Origin: Protostelium mycophagum
Lineage: Eukaryota > Evosea > Variosea > Protosteliida > Protosteliaceae
Reading direction: 5' to 3'
DNA: 24,796 nucleotides
Assembly (NCBI GenBank): GCA_002081555.1
Contig: MZNV01002465.1
Coordinates: forward strand, 1 to 24,796
The position numbers and the translations under genes are program-made. Shown one piece after another: positions 1-11,475 of this stretch. The first letter of the stretch is position 1. Each line of letters begins with the position of its first letter. The notes under the pieces were generated by a model. That model had not been told where the DNA came from, ran no database searches, and was given only the letters and a program-made list of their open reading frames with translations.

Positions 1-1949
1 CACTCAACCACAAAAATCTCAAGAAATAAAATTCGGCCACCTTTAGAAACCGAGATGCGATCGGAATGCACATCGAGGTGTGTCCTCGCATTGGTTGATG
101 ACTGCGTAATCACAAAGGGTATGTCTAAAGATAACAGCACGTCCACGAGTATGTGATAAGATTCTGCTGATGGGGAGAAGAACGAGCCGAAGCTGACGTA
201 GAGTACAGATTGAGTACCTGTAATTGTCAGATGGACATACAAGTGATGGGATTGTAGTTGTGGGTTGCCGATTTGCCAGCTTCCGCGATACTTTATAATT
301 ACACTGGATTAAACTTCACAAGGGACCAGTGGTGCTAAATTTAGCAACGGAAGGATCCATAAGATATCTTATGCAAAGAGATTTACAAATTGGATTAAGA
401 TCTGTCCTTGAGCGATGTTATTCTTCACCGTGAAATCCCAAAGAATGCACAAAAAGCATGAAAAAGTGAAGAACATCGCGGCTCTGCCGCAATCACAAAA
501 TACCTCTTTAATACAATAGAAAAATAGAAATAATCACCATAGCTCTCTTGACATTCGTCCAAGAAGTCCATCAGCTCTCTCTCTTTAACATTCATCTGAA
601 AACCTTCAAAATATAGACGTATTGCAATTAGTTTGTGGTAACAAACAACAAACACAATAATTACCGAGAATGTTAACGTGATTTGAGGATTCTGACCATA
701 CACACCTGACGATCTTTCTTTACAGGGTAAATAGAACCGGTCATACCGCCCAGAATGACCCTCTGCTTGCTCCATCTACAAATGTCCTCCATCACTTTTC
801 GCTGAAAATTCTCATTACCGCTGATTAATACCGCATCATAACATCCGGTGGCTCTGTACACGTCATCCACAACTCCACAAAGTCTCTTCAAAATGAAGTG
901 AAATTTGATTTTCTCGTGTATATTTCTTACATCAGCAAAAAAATACTTATTTTATGTATATTTTTGTATCTTCCAAATGTTTACCGTGTAAGTTTGCGGT
1001 AATAACCGTATCCTTACCGTAGAATAATATCAAAAATATAAAAGATGTAAAAGCGAAGCCAATAATGCCAAAATGCACTTGAATAAAAAAACACAAAAAA
1101 TCACTGTTGCATGAGGTTAAGGAACACCGCATCCGCCGGCATCGGTGCTGTTGCCCACAGTTCGTAGTCGTAGATCTTCGTGACGCCAGCAATATCTCTT
1201 ATCTCACCTTTGTTGAATATGTCATTCTGCCACGCCTGTACACGTCATCAGAATAAAATTTTGTTATGCAGAAATTTATTGTTGAAGTCACAGTGGCTCG
1301 TTGTAGAAATGATGGTCAAGAGCCAAACCTGTATCACAGCCTCAGTGTAGTCTATTTCTGGATTTTTTTCTTGAATCTGGACAGCTCTCTCATGTACAAT
1401 TGGGGTGGTGGGAGACATATAGTGCCAGAAGGCGGCGGGTGAGGTGGTGAACCACGCCCATACCTCTATGCCTGCACAATTTAAAATTTAAAAATCTATT
1501 TGCGCGGGAAAATAATCAAACCTGGTAAAATGTCCTTGATGGAGGCAATCATTTCCTTGGGTAAGGCAGAGTCCATGATCACAAGATCCACTTTGTTCTG
1601 TTCAACAATCGTCTTGAATGCCTGGCAGCCGAGTTGATGGTATGTCCTCATAAGACCGGGAATGTCACCATAAACATGTTTTGGTACAGGACATAATGTG
1701 TGATATTGAACTCGTGAGAGTTCCACACTCGAAGTCATCTTCAAAAATTCCTCGACATCTTTTTTTGACTACAAAGATCAGATCAGGGATGAAATGTAAA
1801 TGAAGGAGATCAACCTGTTCCTCATGATTGTCCAAGAGAATGACAGAGATTTTTGCGGAAGGATTGACAGTTAGTATTCTGCCAATGCAACCACTGATCT
1901 GCCTGGAATGGCTAAAGATAGGGAGGACGACAAAGACGATGTGTGTCAT
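1..1949 (-). CDS. Soluble plant/fungal-type UDP-glycosyltransferase (GT1), 3'-partial
   Basis: Probable family-1 glycosyltransferase moving a sugar from a UDP-sugar to a small lipophilic acceptor. Exons read (descending): 1949–1773, 1738–1522, 1471–1329, 1235–1105, 883–706, 595–538, 217–41, then apparently an intron running off the left edge; about 360 residues are visible. The ATG at 1949 opens directly into a beta-strand (MTHIVFVVLP) with no signal peptide, unlike animal ER UGTs. The donor-domain landmark SVLYVSFGS (exon 217–41) matches the family's 'GSVVYVSFGS' block and follows a linker (FLDECQES) typical of plant UGTs. The first intron would be only 31–34 nt, so that junction is the weakest. 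The C-terminal UDP-sugar signature box lies outside the window. Acceptor is not predictable. Divergent from SMC5 across 243 bp. Confidence 0.72.
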
Positions 1950-2192
1950 CTTTGAGATCTGATCGTGATTGTGTCAGATTTCCCGCTGTAAAATTGTTGG
2001 TAATCTCTCAAGTGCTTAAGTGTGAATTGAGATGAGACAGTGTACCCTCTTTTATACAAATTTTTAAAGAAGATGAAAGGTTTCTGAAGCCTTGGTCTTT
2101 GTCGTTTTTTGCTTAAAATTCCAGGAATTCAGAGCGTTGTAGTTGCGATTCAAAAAGTCGTTGTGATCGCGAACAACGATTGAGCCAATAAC
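1950..2192. promoter_or_regulatory. Divergent promoter region, UGT / SMC5
   Basis: These 243 bp separate two start codons pointing away from each other, so both promoters must lie here or overlap the genes. I see no clear TATA box and no coding potential. Inferred from gene layout only. Confidence 0.4.
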
Positions 2193-5100
2193 ATGCCCCA
2201 GAAGAGGCGCAGTGAGGCGGCTCCTCCTGTCAGGCGCACCAAGGCTCGAATAGAAGATTCAGATGAAGAAGATGGAGAGGATCTGGATCAATCACAGTCG
2301 CTGTCGCAGTCTCAAAACAGATCTCAACTGAATGGCAAAGAGGAAGTCTCTGGCGAAAGTAGCGATGATGATGCCAGCGGATTAGTCAGTAACAACAATA
2401 ATCATAACCCAGATAATTACGATGTAACAGAGTACATCCCGGGAAGGTGTGGGATCATCTTCTTCAACTCATATGGTCGCTGATATTCTTCAGTATCGTC
2501 CGCGTAAAGGTCGGACACTTTGTAACTTATGACGATTGTGAGTTCTTTCCTGGCCCCAGGCTTAATGTCGTGATCGGACCTAATGGAACTGGAAAGAGCT
2601 CCATAGTCTGTGCTCTCGCACTTGGTCTGGGAGGGGCCACCTCCATATTGGGAAGGGCCAAACAATTGGGAGATTTCGTGAAGCATGGCTTCGATAAGGG
2701 ATTCGTAGAGATAGAGGTAATTGATGAAATGAGCTGCGGTATCTCTTTGTGGTGACATCATTTTCCTTTTGATTATCATGAAGATCTATATCATTAATAC
2801 AATGAGTCGATCATCCCTGTATTAACGTGATTGAAAAATATAGGTAGCGGGGAAGAGAGGGGAGAGAAACACAGTGATCAGGAGAGACATTACGAAGTCT
2901 AATCACAGCTCCGAATGGAGAATCAACGGTACATTTCCATTTAATTTAATTTTATAGTCTCCTCTTTCAGTCTCAAAGATTCTGAGAAATAAATCAAATT
3001 CACACCCAATTCAAAATTCGAATCTCCCGCGCGAAAAAATGTCGACATAATTTTTACCTTGAACAGGCCGAGTCGAGAAGAAAAATACGGTGAAGGAAGT
3101 TGTCGACAAATTGAAAATCCAAGTGGACAACTTGTGCCAATTCTTGCCACAAGACAAAGTGGTCAGCTTTGCAGGTCTCAGCCCTCAGCAGCTTCTTGTA
3201 GAGACCGAAAAGGTAGGAAATTTCAAGTTGAAAAAAGTTCTGAGAAAAATCAGGTTCTCGGAACGAATACTTTGACCAAGTGGCACGAAGAACTGATCGA
3301 ATTGAAAAAAGACGAAAATCAACTTCAAAAGGTCATATTTTGATTTTCGACAAATTCCCGCCAAATTCTCCCGCCAAATTTTTGAATTTGTCTGTACCAA
3401 TGAAAAAAGAACATGGGTGATAACATATTTCTTGTTTGCGTGGATCTCTCCAAACTGTTGTTTACAAAAAATTTCTATTATTTAAAATTTTTTCCAGAAA
3501 ATTAAACCTCTGTACAGACCTACGAATCCCACTCCGCAAGACTTGAAGACCTCGTCGACCAACAGAAAGCCGTAGAAAAAGACGTATTACGTTTCAGGGA
3601 GAGACAGAAACACTTAGACGCGGTCAAGAATTTGCAGCTAAAGAGGCCCTGGGTCATGTTTGATAATGCGAGAGTCCTCGCGGAGGAGCTAAAGCAGCAC
3701 TCTGAAGAGGCTGACACGCGCTACAACGAGTACCACGAGGTGCAGATCGCGCCGCTGAAGGAGAAGATCAAGTGGGTTTCTTTCGAATGAGAAAAAATTT
3801 GGCGGGAAAATTTGGCGGGAAAATTTGGCGGGAAATGATGTACATAGGGAGGCCGAGACGAATTTACTGAGTGTGGACAAGAAGAAGGTGGCCAGTATAG
3901 ATCAGCACAAAGGTGAGCCTTTCTTTTTGAAATTTAAATTACAGACTCCCGCCCAATTTTCCCGCCATTTCTCGAATTTTCATCTCACAATCTTTTTGAA
4001 AATAAAAATGATGACGATCTACAACGTTGTAATGACACGTTGCAGAAGCCGAAAAGCAACGCCTTCAGATAAGCAAAGAGATAGAGACAATACAGGAAAA
4101 GGAAGACAGAGTCCGTGTTGAAATGCAGTACGTCTTATTCATATGACACCACTATTCACCACCACAAACTACACCAGTGTAGATGTGACACGTCATCGTT
4201 TCATTTTGATGTGAACTGTTCCAGGAACTTGACAAATAGAGCGGAGGACCGAAAAAAACAGGCTGATAAGTTGAGAAAGGAGGTAGAAGAAACCAGAAGG
4301 CATTACGAAAGTCTTCCTGACCCCTCAGAGATCAAGGAACAAACTGTACGTCTTTTGTTCTATTTTTAGAACTTTTTGTAAAAAATTTTATCATGAATTT
4401 TTTTGTGAAATTTTCGAATTTATTTTTGTTTCGGTTACGAAATATGACGTCATCACAGGACAAGCTCAACGCAAAGAGGAAAGAGAAGGCTGCAGAATAC
4501 AAGAAGCAACAAGACAAAGTGATTGACTTACGCAATAAGATCGATGAGATAGTACAACAGAGGAGAAAACTCGACGAAAAGTGAGTCATATTGCGGATTT
4601 TTTCGAGTTTGCGGTAACAAACACGTTAATTACCGGGAATCTTCACAAAAAATTCACAAGTGCCTGAAGGCGAAACCTCACCGAAATTTCTCGGAAAATT
4701 CTGATTCGTCAGGTTACGTGAGCAGAATGACGTCACAAAGAGAAAACTTGATAAGATGAGGGATGACAGGAACGTGTACCAAGCATATGAATGGATCCAG
4801 AAGAATAAGGATAAGTTTCACGCAGAGGTAAATTTCACGGAAATTTCGTACTGCCTTGATGTTCTGCGAGAAAAAGAAGATTTCATTGGAATGAAACTCT
4901 TTTCATCTCGGTGAAATCCTATTCATTACATTGAAACTGTTTTTATTGAAATAAAAACAGGTATTAGGACCTCTGTATTTATATATCAATGTGACCAACC
5001 CCAATCACGCACGGTATTTGGAACACGCTATTTCTGGCAGCACCATGAGGGTACTTTCTTCGAATTTTCCAAGATTTTTACCTATATTCGCTCGAGATAC

Positions 5101-8100
5101 CCTCGTTGTAGATGACCAACCCCAATCACGCACGGTATTTGGAACACGCTATTTCTGGCAGCACCATGAGGGTACTTTCTTCGAATTTTCCAAGATTTTT
5201 ACCTATATTCGCTCGAGATACCCTCGTTGTAGATGGTGATGATGACATATCTGACAGGCATTTGTGACACAGAATGCACACGACCGTGAAGTCATCTCGT
5301 CCGAGCTGGTAGATAAAATGAAGCTATCCGTAAGTTTCAACAACACTTTTCATTGTTCTCCACCACCCTTCTACAACTGCTCTGTCGCATTGTTTTGTGC
5401 ACAAAAAAACTATCTGCTCTGGATAAAGCGTGGTGGATATAATCAGAACACGATAGTTACCGAGACGAAACACGTCAGCTACCGTGCTCCGATTTGTTCC
5501 CACAATCTTTATCCCTGCGGATAAAAACCAAAATTAAAACCACAATCGAAATTTTGAGACCGCCAAAATTCACGAAATTTCCCGGAAATTTCCTGATGTA
5601 CTCGCAGATCATGCTGATCAACATCGGTAATGGAATTAGAACACCGGCGAGACCAGCTTCAGAGGCAGAGATGAGAGGTTACCACTTTGATGGTTACCTC
5701 GATCAACTGTTCAAAGCTCCTGATGCGGCTAAAGAGGCCATCATGTCACTACACACGCTCAGTTTGATGGTGAGTTGTAGATGTGATTGTAGAGGGTCGA
5801 AATTGTGATTTTCCATTTTGAAAAGATTGTACGCCTTTTTCATGTGGTTTTTCGTGGACAAAAAAATCGGCAGTTTTCCCGCGCGATTTTTCTGAGATTT
5901 TTCAGGCGGCGGGAACCCCAGAAACGATCCCCATGGTTTCTTCCATTTTAGAAAAGTCCAGTCTGGACATTTTTTTCACACCGGCCTCTGCATACTCCAA
6001 GACCAGATCTCATTACGGAAACCGAAACACTTCCACAAGGGTGGAACCACTCAGATCTGAACTGAGGTATGACGTCATTTCATGATGTCTCATGCATGAT
6101 GGATGACGTCATTGTGTTTGACATTTTGGGATTTATTGTTTGTGAAGCGTGTTGAAGAAAATTGTGACAAAGTCACAGTCTTGAAGTTCTGTTGTGCAGA
6201 TGAGATCATCTTGATGACACCATTATGACATCATGACGTCATCATGACATCATGCAGATTATTATCTGGAGTAAATTCCCAGGAGACGGAGCATCTACAG
6301 AAGCAGATTGCCAATCTGAACAACCAGATTGCATCCTTAGACAGTGAGATGCCCCAACTACAAATTGTAATCTTTCTGATTTTAACACATTTTATTCTTT
6401 TTGGTTGTACCGATTTTTTCTTCGCTGGAAATTTCTCCTACTTTTCTGTCATTGCAATTTAATTAAAACTTTCTGGTATGAATATAAAATTTTTTTTGAA
6501 AACATTTGAAAAAATTATAAATAAAAAGAATTAAAATTAATTCATTCCTATCAAGCCAAAAAAACTTTTCAAAATTTGAAAAAGTTTTAATAAATTAAAT
6601 GAAAAAAATTAAAAATAAATTATTCAATACAATAGGAGGAAAAAGCTCTGTACCAAGAACAAGATAAAATCAAGAAAGAAGTCGAGAAGTTCACCGAACA
6701 AGCCAAAAAGAGACACACCCTCGGAAACAACCTCAGTGCGTAGCGTCCCAATCATTCGTGCCCTTCTACAACTCGACACTGACGAGATGTAGAGTACAAA
6801 GAGGTGGAGCTGAAAGAGTTGGAGAAGGAAGAAGACGTCCAGTCCGAAAGACAGGAGCTGCACAAGAGGATCCAAGACCTCGTGGAGAAGAGATGCAAAC
6901 TCGTCATGAAGCTCAAGGTGTGGATTTGTAGATTTTTTTGCATGAAATATTATTCTACAACTCGGCAGAGTTTTTTCTTCCCATAGGACATAGTGGAAGT
7001 GCAGCTTTGTTACATTGCAATACTTAACGTGCTTTGCGGTAAATTCACGGTACTTACCGAGGGGTTTGAGTGATGTCCGAGAGATATAACAAAAGACACC
7101 TGCAAAGTCTCAATGTCCACCCATTATTGACATTTGACAGAATATCACACTTTCTGTCACCGAAAAGATGCTGGAGCTGGACATGATCTACCTCGCCAAA
7201 TGGGAAATTTCCTCGAAACTTCAGCAGTTACGTATCGAGGCGTCTACAATGGACGAAGAAGGGGAGATGCTCAGAAGAGCTGCAGAAGATGCTAAGAGAG
7301 AGTTCAAGGCCGCAATCTCACAAGCAAGAGAGCTCAGGACCAAAGCCACAGAAGTCGTGAGTAGAAATTTCGCAGAAAACTGTCAAAAACGAAGAAATTT
7401 CGGACGAGATGACAAACTACAACGCGTCTGTAGATGAAATATAAATATAAATAAAAATAATCAGGTGCAACTGACAGAAGATATAATCGAGTTGTTCAAA
7501 TCTTTACCAAACAAGTTAGAAGAGGTCGACGCCGCCATTTCTGAAGCCAAGGTCAGGATCCCAGGATCTCGAATATCTTTTTCCGAGAAAATTCCAAATA
7601 TACGAATTTTCTGACTGGTTGTAGACCAAAGCAGACTTGAATTATTCGAATAATCCACACGTCATCGCCCAATACGAAGCTAGACAGAAGGAGATCGATG
7701 ACTTGAAGGACAAACACAACCACGAGGGAAATACTCTCGAACTAAAGAGAAGCCGATTGGACAAATTAAGAGTAAAAAGTCATCGAAAAGTCATCGAAAG
7801 TTCAGAGAACGTTCTCGAGAATCTGGCGGGAAAATCCGTGCGAGTCGCATTGGAATGAAAGATTGGGAGAAATTTTGGTGGAAGAAATTAATTTCATTCA
7901 GGAAAAATGGGAAGGGACATTGCAACCGCTTGTAGAACAGATCAACACCTCCTTCTCCAAGTATTTCTCACAGATAGGATGCGTTGGGGAGGTGAATTTT
8001 CCACGAATTTTCCACGCAATTTTCCACGCAATTTCTTCGAAGATCGTCTTATCTCACGATTTTTTTCCGAATTTCCGGTCGTCTACAACGAGTGTTTTTA

Positions 8101-8733
8101 TTGAAATGAAACAGGTGGTCTTTGCGCCCGACCCCAACCAAGACTTCTCTCAGTATGCGATTGAAATTCGAGTGAAATTCCGCGACGAAGACAAGCTCGA
8201 AAAATTGGACCCCAACCACCAGTCTGGAGGAGAGAGGAGTGTATCTACAATGTTGTATTTGATCAGTCTACAAGAGATCACGCCTTGCCCCTTCAGACTT
8301 GTCGACGAAATCAACCAAGGAATGGACGCGTACAACGAGAGGATGATCTTCCAGGTGAGGGTTGTCAACATCTCAAATACGTCGACAAGCATGTACACCT
8401 TCTTTCCACGTCGACATTCTTTACCGTAAAACTTTTCCACGAATTTTCATATGAATCAGGTCGTCTCCCAAGTGGCTTGCAGACCAGGAAACCCTCAATA
8501 CTTTCTCATCACGCCAAAACTGCTGACCAACCTCAACTACACCCCCGAGATGCGCATTCTATGTGTCAACAACGGCCCCTGGCAGGTCCATCACTCGAGT
8601 GAGTCGTCATGATTAGAAGATGAAAATGACATGAACAGAATGGAATGTGGACAAGTTTGTGGAGAAGGCGATGACGAGAGGGCCGGCGTCAAGTCAGAGC
8701 CTGAGCCAGAGCCAGAGCCAAACAAGTAAATAA
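2193..8733 (+). CDS. SMC5: SMC5, structural maintenance of chromosomes protein 5
   Basis: ATPase arm of the SMC5/6 complex, which acts on chromatin in recombination repair and replication-fork handling. Exons: 2193–2446, 2494–2716, 2844–2928, 3067–3212, 3254–3331, 3518–3771, 3848–3912, 4046–4127, 4225–4345, 4459–4580, 4713–4827, 4961–5050, 5258–5329, 5608–5769, 5906–6066, 6258–6366, 6636–6735, 6793–6917, 7141–7356, 7465–7551, 7625–7771, 7902–7991, 8115–8354, 8460–8598, 8639–8733. Phases agree throughout and give about 1125 aa, the usual SMC5 size. Walker A is GPNGTGKSS; DFVKHG and FLPQDKVVSFAGLSP are SMC5-typical; the ABC signature is SGGERSVSTM and Walker B is FRLVDEINQGMD. Two long coiled coils flank the hinge region (exons from about 4713 to 5769). 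The N-terminal tail is acidic and SQ-rich (DQSQSLSQSQ), and the C-terminus again ends in SQSLSQSQSQ. A duplicated exon lies at 5112–5171. Identity is secure; individual splice sites are inferred. Confidence 0.95.
3798..3836 (+). repeat. Three tandem 13-mers with GGCGGGAAA core (intronic)
   Basis: TTTGGCGGGAAAA is repeated three times head to tail in an SMC5 intron (third copy ends AAAT). The core resembles an E2F/DP site. Reverse-orientation copies (CCCGCCAAA) lie near 3357–3380 and 3950–3970 in neighbouring introns. Seen directly; regulatory meaning is only a possibility. Confidence 0.8.
4992..5233 (+). repeat. 121-bp tandem duplication inside SMC5
   Basis: Two head-to-tail copies (4992–5112 and 5113–5233) appear identical by eye. 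Each holds the last 59 nt of the exon ending at 5050 plus the following intron up to GTTGTAGA. The second copy creates a potential extra exon at 5112–5171, preceded by an acceptor-like GTTGTAG and followed by the same donor (AGG|GTACTT). It could be a recent duplication or an assembly artefact. Confidence 0.93.
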
Positions 8734-8734
8734 A
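8729..8734 (+). terminator. AATAAA polyadenylation signal overlapping SMC5 stop
   Basis: AATAAA includes the TAA stop codon (8731–8733). No other signal is needed to explain 3' end formation before the next gene starts 200 bp later. Confidence 0.5.
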
Positions 8735-8935
8735 GAGGACGAAGTATGCAAGTTCAATGAACAACTCTTGCATCAATGTTTATTTGACGGACATCCCGAA
8801 GACAAATCCACGGTAATCTACCGTCAAGCACGGTAAGATGGCGTGGTCGCCCGAGAAAAGTCGAACTCTAATTCGTGCACACAACAGCAAATTGCAATTC
8901 AAACGAGTAACAGCCATCACATTGCCACATAGAGG
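8734..8935. other. Short spacer between SMC5 and MFS transporter (same strand)
   Basis: Non-coding 202 bp. It carries CGGTAA at 8811–8816 and 8831–8836 with CTACCG between them, a word seen repeatedly in this window's non-coding DNA. The upstream promoter of the transporter is expected here; I see no diagnostic box. Confidence 0.4.
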
Positions 8936-11039
8936 ATGAGCGAAGCGCGAGTAGTCAGTTGGAAAGAACCACCCGTTGATGATACCAGCGAATCGTTGCC
9001 TCTGCTTCGCGACAAACCTGAGTCAGCGGCTTCATCTTTCGACTCTTACTCAGCACTGCAACCACCTGAAAAGAAATGGAATCGGCCGCGGATGATGTTT
9101 CTCTTTCTGTTTCTCATAGTGAACTGCATTGGAGGTGTTTTTGGCAGGTCTATGCTTTTCCTTCGTTTAGTGGAGCTGTACCAAGTGAGGCCTGATTTAT
9201 AGACGTTGACATCTGACACGTGAAGGAAACAGGTCTCGGACCTCAAGAAGCGAATGTGGCCGCCACTTATATGAATGGATGGCTCAGCAGCATAAAGCAA
9301 GCGGGCATGTTCTTCCTATCCCCAGTATTTGGTGCTCTGTCTGATCGTTACGGCAGGAAGCCTTTAATGATCATCGGCGTGGTAAGGATCACAGACAAAA
9401 TGATGACGTCGTCTGAACCAAACAGATTGGTTCGATGTTGAATTTTGTTCCTTACATCATCGGACACCCAGTGTGGATTTTTCTGGCTACTACGGCAGGA
9501 CTCGCACTGACAGATGGTACATATTTTATTTTTAATCTCGTTGTAGATTCTCAAATCGTCAGGGGTGGGACCTGTCACTCTGGCTGCCATCACCGATGTC
9601 TCCAAGAAGAGAAGAGGTGCGGTTGTTAACGTGAAATTTCACGTCGAATAACGAGCTCAGCCTTCGGTTTCGCGATGGTGGGGATCTGCTATGGTATCGC
9701 GGAAGTCGGTTTTCCCGCCCTCGCAGGTTTTGCTGCAGACCGGGTACGTGTACATGACATGACAGATGTCATTGAGATGTCTTGTCGACTTTTGCGTCTA
9801 TTTTTAGAACTATGACTGTATGTCCTGACAAGTGCAGTTGGGATTCGTGTTTGTATTTTCTGTGGCCCTAATCGTGATTGGGCTGGCACTTTTCATTCTA
9901 ATTTTAATTCCAGAAACCAACAGAAAGCTGGTAAGAAATCTATTTTTAGAATATTTTTCTGCCGTAAATTCTACTGCAGCAGATTTTATTTTTCGAGGTC
10001 AAATTGATTTGGAGATCAGGAAAGAGGCCCCATCAATTGGAAAAAATTGAATCCTATAAATAGCTTTGCCCTCTTGTTCAAGAACGTCAACACAATATTT
10101 CTGTCATTTGTGACCCTCCTTTTGGGTTTCGCCTACGAAGGTACCATCATAATCTGTCACATCTGACACGAAACTGACACTTGACAGGTCTGGCTGACAG
10201 TTTCACACCCTTCATCAAGTACAAATTCCCCAACCAAAGTAATTTTTGGATGGGAACGCTGGGAACTGCTGGAGGCATAGGCTTGATTATTTCTGGCCTC
10301 TTGACTAGGTTTATGGTCCCCCACATTGGTGACAAAGCTACCGTCTTGATTGGAAAAATTGTCACCGTGGGGTCCATCGTGGCAGTTCCTTTTGTGTGGA
10401 AATGGTGAGGCAATGACATCGTGATTCTATTTGTTGATCGTGATCAGGTGGATGCTGTATCCTCTCATTCTGATCAGAGCCGCCAGTTATATGGCAGGTA
10501 AATACATTTCGTCTCGAAGTAACGACGTTCCATCATCATTGACAATCCTCAGGACCTTCACTGCAAGTCATGATGTGTGCGGAATACCCCATCAACCAAA
10601 TCGTGAGTTTTAGACGGTCGATGTTTGTTAACCCCTGCAGGCACCACTGATGGGGGTCCTCACCTCCCTGAGGACTATTTCTGGAGTAGTCGGACCTTTC
10701 ATTTTCCCGCCACTTTTCGACCATTTCACTCTGGGACCGGTCAAGATTCCAGGTGACGTGATATGACGTCATCAAAAAATCAGACTGATGGTCTCAGGTA
10801 TTGTGCTGTTTATTGTCGGAGGGCTCAATGTATTGGCCATTATCCTGCTCATTCTATTCTTCATATTTTATATCAAGCCGCCACCACGATTCAGCGAGGT
10901 AAAGTGTCAAGTTGTAGATCTGGAATGACGTGTACAGTTACCAAAGAAAGAATCGATTTTAGTGGAAGAACACATACAGTCCAAGATCTTCGAAGAAGGG
11001 TTCTGGAAAGCGCATCAAAGTGTCATACTCGTAGAATAA
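8936..11039 (+). CDS. 12-TM major facilitator superfamily transporter (DHA1 / MFSD14-like)
   Basis: Likely a secondary transporter with unknown substrate. Exons: 8936–9184, 9226–9381, 9426–9516, 9563–9616, 9661–9743, 9838–9930, 10020–10140, 10188–10404, 10448–10497, 10553–10602, 10641–10752, 10798–10898, 10938–11039, giving about 492 aa. Twelve hydrophobic segments can be counted. MFS motif A is clear after TM2 (GALSDRYGRKPLM), and an IPET motif follows TM6. The layout resembles MFSD14/HIAT1 and tetracycline-efflux-type DHA1 carriers. The cytosolic N-terminus contains ESLPLL, an acidic dileucine that could sort it to endolysosomes (inference). The tail is short and charged. Stop overlaps AATAAA (11035–11040). 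All splice phases agree. Subfamily assignment is tentative. Confidence 0.85.
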
Positions 11040-11040
11040 A
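11035..11040 (+). terminator. AATAAA polyadenylation signal overlapping MFS stop
   Basis: The hexamer spans the TAA stop at 11037–11039, the same arrangement as at the SMC5 end. Confidence 0.45.
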
Positions 11041-11232
11041 TAAATCTGTGATTAATATTGAAGAAGAGTGTGCCACAGGTGCTCAACACCCGTTTAGGTA
11101 TTATTGAGTTTGTGTTTGAAGAGATTTTTGGTTCTTTGTCACAACGCTTGAAAATTTCGTGTTTTTCTTTGGTGAGGACACGATTATTACCGCAACCTGA
11201 CATCTGGTGCATTAAAATTGGCAGCACTGCTG

Positions 11233-11452
11233 ATGCCAAAGGAAATAATTCTTTTGGCCTTTTATTCAGTTGTACAGCTATTTGAGGCAGCATGGTGTGT
11301 TTCATGCTTTGAAATCACTTCATCTGACTTATTTATTGGTCTTGAAGTTGGTGCAATCATGAAGTGCTGTCCTCGGACTTCAGCAGAACTCAAAGCATGT
11401 GCACAGAGAACGCACCAACTATAATAACGAAGATCAGATGAATCTGTATTAA
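11233..11452 (+). CDS. Possible 49-aa single-pass membrane protein
   Basis: Not recognised. ATG at 11233 opens MPKEIILLAFYSVVQLFEAA, one hydrophobic helix; a GT–AG intron (11295–11364) then joins phase-correctly to a short polar, basic tail ending DQMNLY and TAA at 11450–11452. An ATTAAA polyadenylation variant (11448–11453) overlaps the stop, as at the neighbouring plus-strand genes. Alternatives: 3' exons of an alternative transporter isoform (an upstream frame entering through 11073–11098 and 11180 is also splice-compatible), or chance. It ends 23 bp from the 3' end of the opposing winged-helix gene. Confidence 0.28.
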
Positions 11453-11475
11453 AGATGTTTTCTGAATCGCAGTGC

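Noticed and set aside
5000-5240. Direct repeat as a CRISPR-like or transposon array
   Set aside because: Only two adjacent copies of SMC5 exon/intron sequence, no spacers and no terminal repeats; a simple tandem duplication explains it.
7863-8429. 188-codon plus-strand frame as a separate gene
   Set aside because: It is two SMC5 exons (7902–7991 and 8115–8354) with the intron between them happening to stay open.
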